Notes: generated by a model not told the origin, from the letters alone. 64,000 nt of DNA from Tethya wilhelma (GCA_964030475.1 CAXIPT010000020.1:166247-230246); one strand, 5' to 3'; shown: positions 1 to 10,979, counted from the first letter of the stretch. Program-made: numbers and translations.

Positions 1-19
1 GTGTTGGAGTACCAATCGT

Positions 20-1036
20 TTAACTCTTCAGGGCCGGTAGATGGATTTATCCGCACGCGCGTATTCAACGATCGCATAATCTGCGATTTTTCGCATGTTT
101 TATTTTATAGCCATAGCATTTGAGCTATGAGCTTTAGACTTGCTGTTCAGTTAGGTAAGGAAGTGTTCTACTAAAATACCAAGTAAGAGTCAGGTCTGAT
201 TAGTTAAAGGGGAGATATAAGCTTTAGAAAACAAAGGTCGCGATCGCGGCAATCGTGACCTTTGGTTTAAACTCACGTTTTTTTTCTTTGTGCTATGCAG
301 GATACGCTTGACGCTAGCTATAGAGGTGCAGGGAGGTTTAGGCTATTCCTGCATGCAAGCGCTTTTGCAGTGCTGCTCTTCAAGCTGGAAAAAAAGCCTA
401 AAGTATGCAGATCGTTTGGCGAACTTTGACCCCTTCTGTTTTTGCAAGCTTTTAAGTTAAAGGTGCTATTGCACGGAAGCGGCAACTTTTTGAAAAAATG
501 GCCCAAAAATCAATACTGAAATTTCATTGGTTGAAAATACGTCATTGGAATGCAATTTGCGCTCCTATTTTCGCGTTGACTCCAACGTACGCATAGTTTT
601 TCTTTGTGACCATGTGGCAAGTTGCAGCTATTTGACATACTTATACGCTTAGACTTACACTCATCTAGCTTCTTTCTTCCCTGTTCCTTCCCTTGGTGTG
701 CTTCTACTGCTCATCATGTCTTGTAAGCGTTCAAATTCAAACTGCACGTGGTCGCACATTTTTATACACGCATATTGTTCTACCCACATTATGGCTTCAC
801 TACGCGGTGTAAATTACTACGCGTACAACTTCCGTGCAATAGCACCTTTAATAATAGCAAACCTAGAACTAATTTGATATAGCCATGGCTTAGTACAACC
901 ATAGCTAAGCTCAACTAGCTACGAATGAGAGTGACTAAGGCTAAAGCAAGAACAAAAATGTACAAAAACCAAGAGAAATAAATATTCATAAAATCTAATT
1001 AAATATGCACAATTAAGTTAGGCCCTAAAGAGTTGA
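20..1036 (+). mobile_element. T1: TTAA-flanked MITE of family T, interrupted by S1
   Basis: The termini CTCTTCAGGGCC and GGCCCTAAAGAG form an inverted repeat, flanked by TTAA (20-23) and TTGA (1033-1036, one change). Interior landmarks, including a GATCGCG palindrome, TATTTTAGTAGAG-type text and GCAAGCGCTTTTGCAGTGC, recur in T2-T5. About 390 bp of extra sequence relative to the other copies is the separate S1 insertion. There is no coding capacity. A TTAA target is typical of the piggyBac superfamily; that assignment is inference. Confidence 0.85.
461..847 (+). mobile_element. S1: 387-bp MITE nested in T1
   Basis: The ends AGGTGCTATTGCACGGAAG and its inverted partner CTTCCGTGCAATAGCACCT bound the sequence, with TTAA at 457-460 and 848-851. 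The other T copies run straight through this position, so they act as empty sites. The same family occurs at 7324-7681. Confidence 0.85.
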
Positions 1037-1298
1037 GGACAACGTGTTGCCAAAGTCTCAAGCCTGTTTAAATATTATTCAACTTCCAGTCGTACATGAT
1101 GACAATGAAGTTTTCTTCTAAAAAATAGACCAAGGGGTTTGTATGAGTGTCGGACATTTTGGATTGATGGATGTGTCTGGTTTGCAGATGTTCTGTGACT
1201 TACAAGTATGAATTTAAGTCTCATAGTATCAAGTTGTATTGAATTGTTATAGTATTCTTGTTTCACACTCTGACAAAATCATTATGGTGTTTCACATA
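1037..1298. other. unique spacer before X copy A
   Basis: No gene or repeat is recognised here. X copy A begins at 1299, preceded by the dinucleotide TA. Confidence 0.5.
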
Positions 1299-1493
1299 TG
1301 TGACGTGTCAAGCGAAAACCTGGTACGATATAAAACACGGACCGGACCGGACTAACGGACCGTATTACAATGTACTACCCGCTCCGGACCTACTCCCTGG
1401 CAATACGGACTGACCTTAGAACCCTGCTATAATCTCATTGGTTCGGTTTAGCTTTGAACAATAAAGAAGCTGCTCTTCTTGGCAGGCAACTAA

Positions 1494-2002
1494 ATGGTAA
1501 GTGCTATTTTTCTGAAGTCAATGGAGTCGCTTTCTCGTCCAGTGCTTACTAATCGGCTATCACCCATATCTATTGTAGAAGCGGAATCTCTGTTAAGGGA
1601 GAAAGTTCATCCATTGACAAAGAACAGCATCTTGCCTGTAACTGTTGAGTCTGTCCAACAACAACAAGGGAGCACCATTTGTGGGCTGTTTTCAATAGCT
1701 ATAATGCGGTTTCTCTTGCTCATGGACAGAGGCGATCTTTTTTTGATCAAACCAAAATGAGGTATCTCTTGGATAAATGTTTTGAAGAAGGTTGCATCAA
1801 ACCTTATCCAAACTGTGCCCCTGATCTTTCCAGGTTTAACCAAAAGAAGAGATTATGCATTCAAACGTACTGTTATTGTAATATGCCAGAATCGTTCGAC
1901 TCAAAAATGATCAGTTGTGATGCGTGTCATAAATGGTATCACTACAAATGTGCTAACGTAAAGAGAGGTCGTTCTGTGTGGTATTGCATTCATTGTTGTT
2001 AG
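1494..2002 (+). pseudogene. Ulp1-like (C48) cysteine protease with C-terminal PHD finger, frameshifted
   Basis: Two overlapping frames (1494-1760 and 1679-2002) join near 1699, where one base appears to be missing. The first frame ends in VQQQQGSTICGLFSIA, matching the active-site block of Ulp1/SENP proteases (usually Q-x-DCG; the Asp before the Cys is Ile here). The second frame has a C-terminal PHD-type zinc finger: CYCN, then CDACHKWYH, then WYCIHC, giving the C-x-C...C-x2-C...H-x2-C...C-x2-C spacing. Such protease-PHD proteins are known passengers or components of animal DNA transposons. The amino-terminal part has further frame breaks, and the His and Asp of the protease triad are not visible, so this is a relic of element U and not a host SENP gene. 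Confidence 0.75.
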
Positions 2003-2200
2003 TTGAGTTTTGTAGTGATGAGTCAATTAAAATAAGTTTTTTTTCTGTCTACATATATAATAATATTTTGATCATTTTTTATTATCAATGGACCATAATA
2101 AGCTGAAATCTTAATGATACACGTTGCATTTGGTAGGTAAAGGATGACTATAATTGCCGAGCGCCTTAGCGCGAGGCAGTGTAATCTTGCAGGGCCAAAA

Positions 2201-2330
2201 ATTGTGGAAGTAAAATCCAATTACACGTCATCAATACCGGATGAAAATTGTTCCGGTTTACCAATAATTGCGGAAGTAAAATCCAATTATACGTCATGAA
2301 CACCGGATGAAAACGGGGCCAATTTGGCAA
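2201..2330 (+). repeat. two ~65-bp direct repeats in the U subterminal region
   Basis: GGAAGTAAAATCCAATTA followed by CGTCAT and CCGGATGAAAA occurs twice, about 65 bp apart. Subterminal direct repeats of this kind often bind transposase; that role is inference. Confidence 0.6.
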
Positions 2331-2956
2331 AAATTGTTCCGGCCGGTTTGAAACAAGCTAGCTGCGCTGCATGCTCGTGATCGTGATGATCCTTACCATA
2401 ATATATGAAACACGTGCGCGCGCACAGCTCGAGATCTCGTGCTACGTATATATGTAGAATCATGTGTGTTATGAGCCGGCATAGACTGCAGAGACACCAT
2501 TGTGGTACCTTACTAACTGTACAAGAGGTGAGAGTTTAAAATACACGTGAGCATAATTACTTCAAACGTCGCGCGCGAGGCAATTAATTGCACTCAGTGT
2601 ACAACTAGTTATAATCTTATAAACACTCTGTTCGAGCCGTGCATGCACTATATTAAAAATACGAAAAGTCCGGTCCGTATTTTATACAACGCATGCCAGT
2701 CCGTATTTTATATACGGACTGAGTCCGTTATTCGGGTCCGTTAGTCCGGTCTGGTCCGTGTTTTATATCGTACCGAAAACCTGACGTTTGGAAAATTAAT
2801 GCGGTTTTAGTTTCATTCGCCATTTTGCGCGTATTTTTTTTTGCACAGATGCGTTGCGCTATGCTTAGCACACTGCATGCAAAACTTTGTAGGTGGGGCT
2901 ACTTCTTTTGCAGAGATATTAATGCTAACATCAGCGCGCTGTGTTGCCAAGCTTAA

Positions 2957-3597
2957 CCGATTATACGCTGAATTCTTTTGAAGTGAATGACGTCTTCTGC
3001 TAAATTAAATTTTTAATTTTTAGTAGCTACGCCTTCCTTTTGTTTTTCTAATACTAAAAGAGATTGGACAAAGTTTTTTTATGATGCAACTAAGCAACAA
3101 TCAAGCTAACTATACCCCAAGTCTTGTTGCTTAGTGAAGCTTTTGCTGGTAAAAAAAGCCTAATGTACGGGAGGGTCTAATATGCGAGGACATAGCCCCG
3201 CGTCTAAAGCTTTTTTTCCAGCTAGCAAACCAGGCTTACAAAAGCGATGCTATGGCTATATAGCCTAACTATCCCTGCACCTACGTAGCAAGTTTCAAGC
3301 CTATCCTCTGAAGGGTTGTGTTGTGGAAAAAACATCGCTCTTAACCCTACAATCGCGATCGGGAAGATCGTGACCGTTAGTCGCTTAGTGACGAGTAGCG
3401 CCACGCCTTACAAGCAGTTCTAACTCTGACTTGATATTTTAGTAGAGTAGTCCCTTACCTATTCGAATATGAAGTTTAAAATTCAGGGCTAATTGCTTTG
3501 CTTGCAAAAAAGTCGCTAGAACAGCCATGACGCATTAACGCGCGTCAACCGCGGTTTGCAACACCCACGTGTTGACGCGTCAACCGCGTATAATCGG
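2957..3597 (+). mobile_element. W1: ~640-bp TTAA-type MITE in X copy A
   Basis: The inverted termini are CCGATTATACGC and GCGTATAATCGG, with TTAA on the left (2953-2956) and TTTA on the right. A second copy lies at 33763-34407. Copy E of X lacks it at the equivalent site, apart from a small indel. The interior shares landmarks with family T. There is no ORF. Confidence 0.75.
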
Positions 3598-3771
3598 TTT
3601 ACGGAAGATGCGTTGCTACAGTGTTTACTAGACCATAGCACATATTGATAAGTTAGATAATTTCTTACAGCTGCTTTGAAATTTGAACAAGTGCGTACTT
3701 CGCGGGTAATCGGTTAACTATGACGTACACTAGTGATAATTTATTATCACTAATCACACTAATTGTTGCAG

Positions 3772-4919
3772 CTCAGGACTCTAGACGAGAGGACATCACA
3801 CACAACAGTGAAGAGCTTTCAATGAGTGTCGACGTGCTGGGGGACAATATCACATCTGAGCAGAGCACAACCCAAAAGAGTAACCAGTTGGATGAAAACT
3901 TGGCCCATAATGAAACAGGATCTGCGGATAAACCTGTAGAAAATGAGGATGAAGAATTGGATAAGGTTCTAAGCGAAGGATGTGGTTGTAATAGGAATAA
4001 CGGAAAAGGATGTTACAAATACTTCACTATAGAGCATTTTAAAGAGTATAATTTGTCATGTAGGGATTTAACAACCAAGCAGCTTGACGTGATAATAGTG
4101 GCCAAAACAAGAACAGGTCATTTATTTGTTTTATCGTCCAATTTGCAAATTTGGAAGACAAATAATCGCAAATTTGTATAATTAGATACATGATGCAATA
4201 TTTTTCTTGGAGGACCATGACTGGCTTGCACAAAAGGATCACCATATCCTTTCTCCTGGTTGGCCACACTAAGTTCGCTCCTGACTGGAGTTTTGGGCTG
4301 TTCAAGCATCTCTATCGGAGTTCGAATGTTGGATGTTTGGATAACATCGCTGTGATTGCTGAAAATTCTGCAACAGTGAATCACGCACAACTGGTGGCAA
4401 TTAAAGCAATCAGGTGAGGTAATAGTGCCAATGTATGATTGGGCCTCCTTCTTTGATCCCTACTACAAGAAGACAGCCACCAAAGGAATCAAGAAGATCC
4501 ATCACTTTCGATTCGACAGTGAATCGAAGGGGAAGGTCCACACACGTGAGCACTGTGATGACAAAGCAGAGACAACAGTCACAATGATCAAAGATTTGAA
4601 AAAAATACCATCAAAAGATGTCATGCCTGACATGATCATCCCAACTGGTTTAAGTAGAGATAGACAAGTGTACCTGTATGAAAAAATCAGAGAGTTTGTG
4701 CCTGAGGAACACCGTGACGCTGTTTGCCCAAAACCAGATGACTACGACGATAGTGGTAGTGCTAGTACACCTGCTCCAACTCTTGGACCATCCACACTTG
4801 TGGCTAGTGATAGTGAGAATGAGAATGTAGAAGACTTAGAACCTCCTAAAAAGAAACAAAAATGTTCACACTGTAAACAAACAGGGCACAACATTCGTAG
4901 TTGTCCACAGAAACAGTAG
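3772..4919 (+). pseudogene. X gene 1 (putative DDE-type transposase), copy A, internally deleted
   Basis: Exon 3 sequence (AQDSRREDITHNSEELS, then GCGCNRN and the SCRDLTTKQLD block) is joined near 4095 directly to the end of exon 9, so exons 4-8 and the HADNC catalytic exon are lost. The last exon is complete: WRTMTGLHKRITISFLL, GHTKFAPDW, VPMYDWASFFDPYYKK, then an acidic Ser-rich linker and a zinc knuckle CSHCKQTGHNIRSC (CCHC). The stop is at 4917-4919. There is also a frameshift near 4400 (VAIKAIR versus VAKQSG in copy B). Among the copies here, this one preserves the zinc knuckle frame. Confidence 0.75.
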
Positions 4920-5463
4920 TTGTCACAGTGTGTAAATTGGGTCATTGACTGTTGTTCTGCTTTGTTATCAGGCAGGTACTTAGGTGTTTGTATAAACTAA
5001 TTATTATGATTGTTACAATTTTTTTTGACAAGTATACACAAGCACACACTTTAGGATATACAGAGACAACATCGTGCTGGTCAAGAATCAAATATTGTTG
5101 GGATGCCATGTCACTCTGGGGTCCACGTCCCGCATCCTGGGGTCAATGGTTTACCATGACTATTGGTGCTAACGAGAGTGATGTAGACTAGACCTATAAT
5201 AGCAAATTTTTTCCACAGTTTGTGCATTTATTTCATGTATTATTCCCAGTACGGTAGTACTGGGTACACAGGAATGGCAAGGATGGCCCATTAGCGCAAT
5301 ACAAATATTCATGCGAATAACTCTGCAAAAACTGAGCGCTTAGCACTAAAAGACTTCTTAAGCTACTATTTAGCTCTTTCTCTTTCTAATGAGCCCAAAA
5401 ACATGGCCTAAAACCATCGCTAAAGTAACAAACACAAACATGCCAAACCTCCAATTTTCTCCA

Positions 5464-5497
5464 TCTTCTTCTTCTTCTTCTTCTTCTTCTTCTTCTA
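5464..5497. repeat. (TTC)n microsatellite inside P1
   Basis: About ten TTC units lie in the same position as the (GAA)n tracts of P2, P3, P4 and P6, which are read on the other strand. Confidence 0.9.
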
Positions 5498-6056
5498 TCT
5501 TGGTTCAACTTTTCTCAGAGACTATTCACTTTCAGGAGCTGATTCTTGAACGAACTTGGTTTCTTCCGGGACAGTCGTTTTTGCCATCGGTTTTTAGCAC
5601 CTCTTGCTGAGTAGCTGGATACAAGGCGAAAAGCGCCTCCTCTATATGGCCGCCATTAATTTCTACACTTATGCATAATTCATTACCGTAGCTTCTAGAA
5701 AATTCAAATTGACGACCCTTTCCACATACAAAAGTGTGCGTTATTTGGAATTAAATGCACTAAAGTTGTCTGGAACTATTTTGTGATACCTGGTTGCTCT
5801 TCTTAAAAGATGAATCAGGACTTTGATTATCATAACATATAGAAAGGCAAGTAAATCTTATGATACAGCTCCTGCCTCCAAAATGACTGAGATGTGTGTT
5901 TCACTTCAGTATCAAGCAGGCTACACAACTTGCCAGTTCTGCGGCAGCAGCCCGCCGCTGGCTCAGTGAGTCTGGCTTGCCAGACTACTAGCTACACACA
6001 CCAACTCAAATGTAATTTGTAGAATTATGGAAAAATGAGAACAAACAAGTAAAAAC

Positions 6057-6307
6057 AAACATTAGAAATGTAATGAGACACAGGAATGGCTAAATCGTAA
6101 AAAGAACGCAAACAAGATGGAATGGCTGTTAGAGTGTGTAAGGAATTCTTCATGTGGGCAAAATGAGAGTCTCAGAATCAATAAGGAGATTGTTAAATGC
6201 AGCCCATACAGGAAGAATTCTGCCCAAACTCTAACAGCCATTCCATCTTGTTTACGTTCTTTTTACGATTTAGCCATTCCTGTGTCTCATTACATTTCTA
6301 ATGTTTT
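6057..6307. repeat. P-family terminal hairpin
   Basis: The arms AATGTAATGAGACACAGGAA...CAAGATGGAATGGCTGTTAG and their reverse complement face each other over a short loop. Arms are roughly 105 nt with few mismatches. The same hairpin recurs at 20587-20815, 28978-29230, 30218-30475 and 63508-63768, and as a half at 25431-25570. Confidence 0.85.
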
Positions 6308-6743
6308 TTTTTACTTGTTGTACTTACAATTATCAAGAATGATTATTACTAAAAGTCATCACTACGTACATTCAAAGAAAGCATCAAGCAAAAACAATTA
6401 TGCGGGTTGGGCGTGCCAGTAGTAAAAATGATGCACATGTATGCCATGGGATCATACCCATAACAGCTGCCATACACAATTTGAAAAAAAAACACGATGA
6501 AGGATTTGACAGGTACTATTATTCGATTAAGGGACAATACCTAAATCTAAAGGGGGGCTGACATGCAAAAATTTTTTTGCACCAAAATGTACTTTAAGTG
6601 ATGTAAGTTTTTTACATTAAAAAAATTTTAAAGCAGTAAAAGCTGACTCCACCAGGAAAGGCAAATTTCTGTATTTCCTGTTTGGGTGGAGCTACTACGT
6701 GACGTCACGGGGGGAACGTTTCTACGCGTTTAGTAGCTAATTA

Positions 6744-7830
6744 ATGGCTGAACACAGCTCTTCCTCGAGCCACAGCTCTGCTATTGACAACAACGATGAT
6801 TCAAGTGCAAGCAGTAATGTTTTGAGCCTTGGTAATTCATCTTTTCCATTTGAAAGCCAAGACAGTGCTTCAGATAGTGATGGAAGCTCAGAATTGAGCC
6901 ATACTTTATGAACAATCTGCTGGAAGTGACAGCTGTGGAGACTCTGGAGATTCATCTGACGAAGATGCAAGACAGGATAGGTTAGGAAGCACTGATTGGT
7001 GAGTATCAGCTATAATTTTCATACATTCTGTTTAATTTTATGTGGACAATTGTAGCTCAGGTGGCAGTGTGGTCCGGGCACTGTGTTCAGTACAATGTCG
7101 ACTGTCTGTGCTGCAAAAAAATCCGTGACAAGATGGAAGCTGAATCAGACACAGTCAAAATATTTTGTATAATCAAACATGAGGTGTTTGGTGCTGTATA
7201 CCTTAATGTTTGGGTCAGTATACGGTAAAGTTGCTTCTTCACCTACCAATATCTGTGACTGTGGTGACCCTGACATGAGTGAGTTAACCAAAATAGTATT
7301 ATTATATAGCTATTGTACATTAAAGGGGCAGTGTAATTACGGCGCCATTTTTTTTGAATTCCGGGCCCAAAAATCAAAAACTGAATCTGATTGGTTGAAA
7401 TACCTCATTGGAATGTAATTATTTCGCGCAGTTAGGGAGAATCGCATATTTTTTGTCCACGATCGAGAATGCGTAGATTTAGTGTTAAAAACCCGTGCAG
7501 TTAGGAAAAAAAGTAGCTAGCAAACTAGTGAAGATTAACACTAGAGCTTTTCATGAGTATTGGCTGTATTCGAAGAGCGTGGAGACTCATATTAGCGCTG
7601 GTCTATATTCTGCGCGCAGGAATTACGTGCAAAATAATGCTTCATTACGTCACGTAAGTTTACTTCCGTGCGACTGCGCCTTTAATTAACTGCTTTTCAT
7701 TATCTTTTCAGGCAATACAGGTTTACTGCTTACTGACAGCTAACTAACTCTGCTCGACATAGGAAGGACAGAACGAGTTACGCTACCTGTCTCAAAAATA
7801 TCTAGCAATACTGCCCACCACTAATAACTG
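6744..7830 (+). pseudogene. P2X7 intracellular (ballast) domain-like transposon protein, broken
   Basis: An ATG at 6744 opens a Ser/Asp-rich leader (MAEHSSSSSHSS...) that stops at 6911. The following frame continues with SAGSDSCGDSGDSSDEDA and LGSTDW into a GTGAGT donor at 6999. The next exon (from 7056) contains WQCG in one frame and GHCVQYNVDCLCCKKI, FCIIKHEVFGAVYLNVWV in another. After S2, an exon near 7713 has RFTAYRQL, then LGRTERVTLPVSKI. This order (acidic leader, W-C-G-C-CC cluster, CIT-H-F-CLN-WV, AYRQ, LP-VSKI) matches the zinc-binding cytosolic ballast domain of P2X7, which is also found alone in many cnidarian, amphioxus and sponge transposon-like genes. Several frameshifts plus S2 make it non-functional. 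The identification rests on motif order, without an alignment. Confidence 0.65.
7324..7681 (+). mobile_element. S2: 358-bp S-family MITE inside V
   Basis: The ends AGGGGCAGTGTAATTACGG and CCGTGCGACTGCGCCT are imperfect inverted repeats matching S1. TTAA flanks at 7320-7323 and 7682-7685. It sits inside the ballast-domain pseudogene. Confidence 0.75.
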
Positions 7831-7835
7831 AACAG

Positions 7836-8900
7836 TGACACCATCCAAACTCTTCATCATGCACATGTCTCACAACCTGAACAATGGCCCAAATTGTTCA
7901 AATGAGAATCTGATAATTACAAATTTAATGTCGTGACTTTTGATGGCAGTAGGCTTATCAATCTGAGGTCCCTCCTATACTGGCTACTGAGAGGAGCTGG
8001 GGTCAAAGTGGTTTGATACTGATTCCCTCTACATGTACATCGTCTAATGGTTGCTTTCATATAGGTACATCAACATATTCTGCAACAGAACGCACATCTG
8101 GCTTAATTTTTACCTACAGACCTATAAGTAATAATATTATGTCCATTAGAGTGGATTAGCACTGACTGTAAATTCTATAACAAAAAAAAAGTTTCAACAT
8201 GTAATGCTATGTATGTCATGCTTCGCATACCAACAAAACTGATTTAATTTTGTCCTGCTGCTGGTTTTGAAACCTTCCTTTCCGGCTGGGCACTAGGATG
8301 CTGCTTCCTCAGATGCTATACTTGTCTCTTGTGCGGGTTCTGGTTCATGATCCAGTAATCCAGTTAGTATCTAGTAGTAGACATGGTCACAGTAATACCA
8401 GCTTGAAACTTGAATGCTATTTTTAATTCTGTCCTGTATCCATGACCTACTCTCTCTCTCTCTCTCTCTCTCTCTTCATAAGCAGCTCTGAGTCTGCCAT
8501 TATTTGGCTTTGAACCATCATGGATATAGGTGGCCTGTTTGATGATTTCTTTCGATAACTGAAGTCAGTACTACAGGCTGAGCCTTCTCAAAATTTGGTC
8601 CTGCACTAGATACTTGGTGGACCTCTGGAATATAGTTGGAATGGCATCAGATTTATGTCTTCTTCTCTTCTGCATGCCCCTCAGATCTGATCAGAGAAGT
8701 CAGGCAACCTCAAAATGGTCTCAGGCCGGACCTGACCAATTTACTCTTGTTCTCTGTATTTTTTTCGCCCATTTGAAACGTATAACAGGATCTTTGGGAA
8801 CTTAAAAAGACTGACATCTTCACAATATGTGTTAGAACATCCTGCAGCAACTCAGCGCTTCACTATGGGGGCTAGAAAACAGCCACCAGGCTATGCTTTG
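7836..8900. other. V interior without recognisable gene
   Basis: No convincing ORF on either strand. A (CT)n tract occupies about 8451-8475. Confidence 0.5.
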
Positions 8901-9124
8901 TGCTTCTTTGCGCTGAACTCGTTCCCCCCGTGATGTCACACGTAAACCCCGCCCATCAAGGAAATACATTGCAATCTCATTTTGCAGTGATTTTCTTGGG
9001 GTTATTGTCCACTGTAGACTTGATATTAAAAAAAAACAAGCCTGATATTCCAAATGTACACCACCTGAGCTACAGTTTGATACCAAAAAATAAATTTTTC
9101 AGTTTTTCATGTCAGCCCCCCTTT

Positions 9125-10467
9125 AAATAGGAGCTGCTACGACAAGGGCAGCAAAGGGTGTCGAAGACACAACTATTAATATTTTTAGAAGGTACGAGGA
9201 GGATGTGTGATTCATTCAAAAGGTATATCAGGATGCCTCGCAACAAGCTGGCTTTAATTTCTGCCCAGTTGGTAAACTAACAATGACTTATTTTTAATTT
9301 GGGAAGTATTGCTGTGGTGTAGTCGTTACTCTGGTTGTGTTTGTTATTATGCTAAGTTTGTATTTCCTGAGCACTTCTCTTTTGTGTTCTGAGTTGAGCT
9401 TGGCGATATATGGTTACTGTTTGTTGATTTTCTTTACTTCATGATTGTTTTGATTGTACTAATAATGATTCTAGGTGTGTACAAGTAAAGAGCTATGTAA
9501 GAGCTATGTAAGGGTACACATGACGTTTGGGGGATTATCACCTGGTGATAATAGGGGCTTGTGGAGGTACATCCCCTCACATCACAGCAGCATGTAGGCA
9601 GAGTGCTATACACGGGATACTGCAATTTCCATCACTAACCTCATGCAATGGCTTGACTATTTATTTATTAGAATACTTGAATTGACACTAGAATGACAAT
9701 AGATTAAGTTATGTTGTAATATTCAATCAAGTGTCATTTTACTAGGAAAGGTGACATGTAGTTGTTTTCTGATCTTGGTCCAGGAGTTAATATGATGTAC
9801 AAGTATGGACAGCCAAGAATTTCATGAGAAAAAAAGAGATATACCTTTATAAGAGTACCTGTTAAAAATACTACATACGTAACTCCACCTGATGACTCAA
9901 CATTCATTGAAATGCAATTTCTAATGATTTTGACTGTGCTCCACATAATAAATTGGCATGGATTACACTTCCTAAAGACCTATTTTTGTACAAAAAAATG
10001 TGAACCTTGCAAAAGATAAGTTTGTTGTAAAACTCAAAGTTAATTGTAGGGAACGATTAGTAGCTGTACAATGCAAGAGAAAACAATGTGAAATTAGCAT
10101 GCATTTTCCTTGTGACCAGTAAAAGCCAAGTACGATCTCACTAAATTACCATGTTAAATAAAACAAACAAAAACTACATTCTCACAACTTACTTTCATTA
10201 TAGCAGAGGGTATAGATAATCTACATAGAAAGTGCAATAATATCACTCTGCCAAATGAACCCTTTGGTAGCAAACCAACCAAAATTTGGATTGAGGAACA
10301 TATGTGACACAGTAAAATGAACTCTTCACTCATCATCGTACATGCATGTCATTTTTGCTTAAGAGTGTAATTCTTATTTTGATGGTTCAGATAGTATAAA
10401 CCATATAGAATTGATTACAGAATGTTACATAGTGTACATGTACATAATTATGCATTTCTTTCTACAG
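9125..10467. other. AT-rich stretch with no recognised gene
   Basis: A short open stretch near 9130-9285 (ATTRAAKGVEDTT, then one in-frame stop, then QKVYQDASQQAGFNFCP) looks like a decayed coding fragment of unknown family. The rest shows nothing I can support. Confidence 0.4.
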
Positions 10468-10975
10468 CTCTCAGTTCAAATGTGTCGACACTTCATAGCA
10501 AGAGTCGCACCACTAGAGGCGAAACTAAAGAAACTGCTGAGAGTACAGGCAAGTGTTGCTATTGCATTAATTTGTGGTTCATGTGAGTCATTTTTGTGTA
10601 GAATCCTGTTCCAAGGGAAGCTTGTGTGATGGTCCAGTGTCGACACTTCCTAGCAAGAGTCGTATCACTAGAGGCAAGACCAAAGAAACTGCTAAAGGTG
10701 TGTGTTGCTGTGATGTGGTACAAAATCTACTATCATGGGTTATATTCTTGTACAGCTTCTTCTCAGGAGAGTTAGTTTTGATGATATCTCATTTCCTCTG
10801 TCTAGTCCTCTTCTGGATGATTCAGGTAAGATTAACCATGTAAATATTACAGAATATGACATATTTAATTACATGTGTGTATTTGCTTTCTACAGCTTTC
10901 AATTCAAGTGTATCAAATTGTGATACAGAGTTTGATGATTCCCTTGTGCTCTCTCTCATAGATAGAGGCTTATAA
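10468..10975 (+). CDS. 3' end of an unrecognised spliced gene with duplicated phase 1-1 exons
   Basis: Three exons can be joined in one frame: 10468-10548 (donor GCAAGT), 10602-10697 (donor GTGTGT) and 10896-10975 (stop TAA). Each starts two bases into a codon and the first two end one base into the next, so all are phase 1-1. The first two encode near-duplicates, NVSTLHSKSRTTRGETKETA and PVSTLPSKSRITRGKTKETA, and the third begins NSSVSNCDTEF. The acceptors of exons 1 and 3 share CTACAGCTYTCARTTCAA. The protein is Ser/Thr/Lys-rich with no known domain. Upstream exons were not found. It could be a host gene tail or a transposon passenger. Confidence 0.45.
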
Positions 10976-10978
10976 AGG

Positions 10979-10979
10979 T

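Larger units (their letters stand above)
1322..2774 (+). mobile_element. U: 1.45-kb TIR element with 8-bp TSD carrying a Ulp1/PHD pseudogene
   Basis: Nearly perfect ~40-bp terminal inverted repeats begin GGTACGATATAAAACACGG and are rich in CGGACC blocks. The 8-bp direct repeat GAAAACCT lies immediately outside (1314-1321 and 2775-2782). Copy E of X has an uninterrupted terminus at this place, so it is the empty site. Eight-bp duplications plus a Ulp1-like protease fit the KDZ/Zisupton-type or Mutator-like groups; the superfamily call is inference, since no transposase domain is seen. Confidence 0.85.
5245..6319 (-). mobile_element. P1: complete ~1.08-kb P-family element in X copy A
   Basis: One end is the short palindrome CCCAGTACGGTAGTACTGGG. 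The other end is a long hairpin (6057-6307). Between them lie a (TTC)n tract and a block reading GTGCGTTATTTGGAATT. Copies B and C of X run through the same site without it (TGTATTATT joined to GTAC), which gives the boundaries. No meaningful ORF is present. Confidence 0.75.
1299..6548 (+). mobile_element. X transposon copy A, internally deleted and multiply interrupted
   Basis: It begins with the X terminus TGTGACGTGTCAAGCG and carries gene 1 and ORF2 remnants in X order. It is interrupted by U (1322-2774), W1 (2957-3597) and P1 (5245-6319), and is cut off by V at 6549 within ORF2 exon 1. Gene 1 has lost exons 1-2, with short filler around 3688-3718, and exons 4-8 together with parts of exons 3 and 9. 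The copy cannot be autonomous. Confidence 0.8.
6549..9124 (+). mobile_element. V: ~2.6-kb TIR element carrying a P2X7-ballast-domain pseudogene
   Basis: The termini AAAGGGGGGCTGACATG and CATGTCAGCCCCCCTTT are perfect inverted repeats. Weaker inverted similarity extends about 200 bp inward, including a shared CGTGAYRTCACGGGGGGAACG motif at about 6700 and 8930. V interrupts ORF2 of X copy A. Flanks TCTAAA and TTTAAA may be a degenerate duplication, but X sequence is not seen to resume on the right, so the duplication is unproven. S2 is nested inside. Confidence 0.75.
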
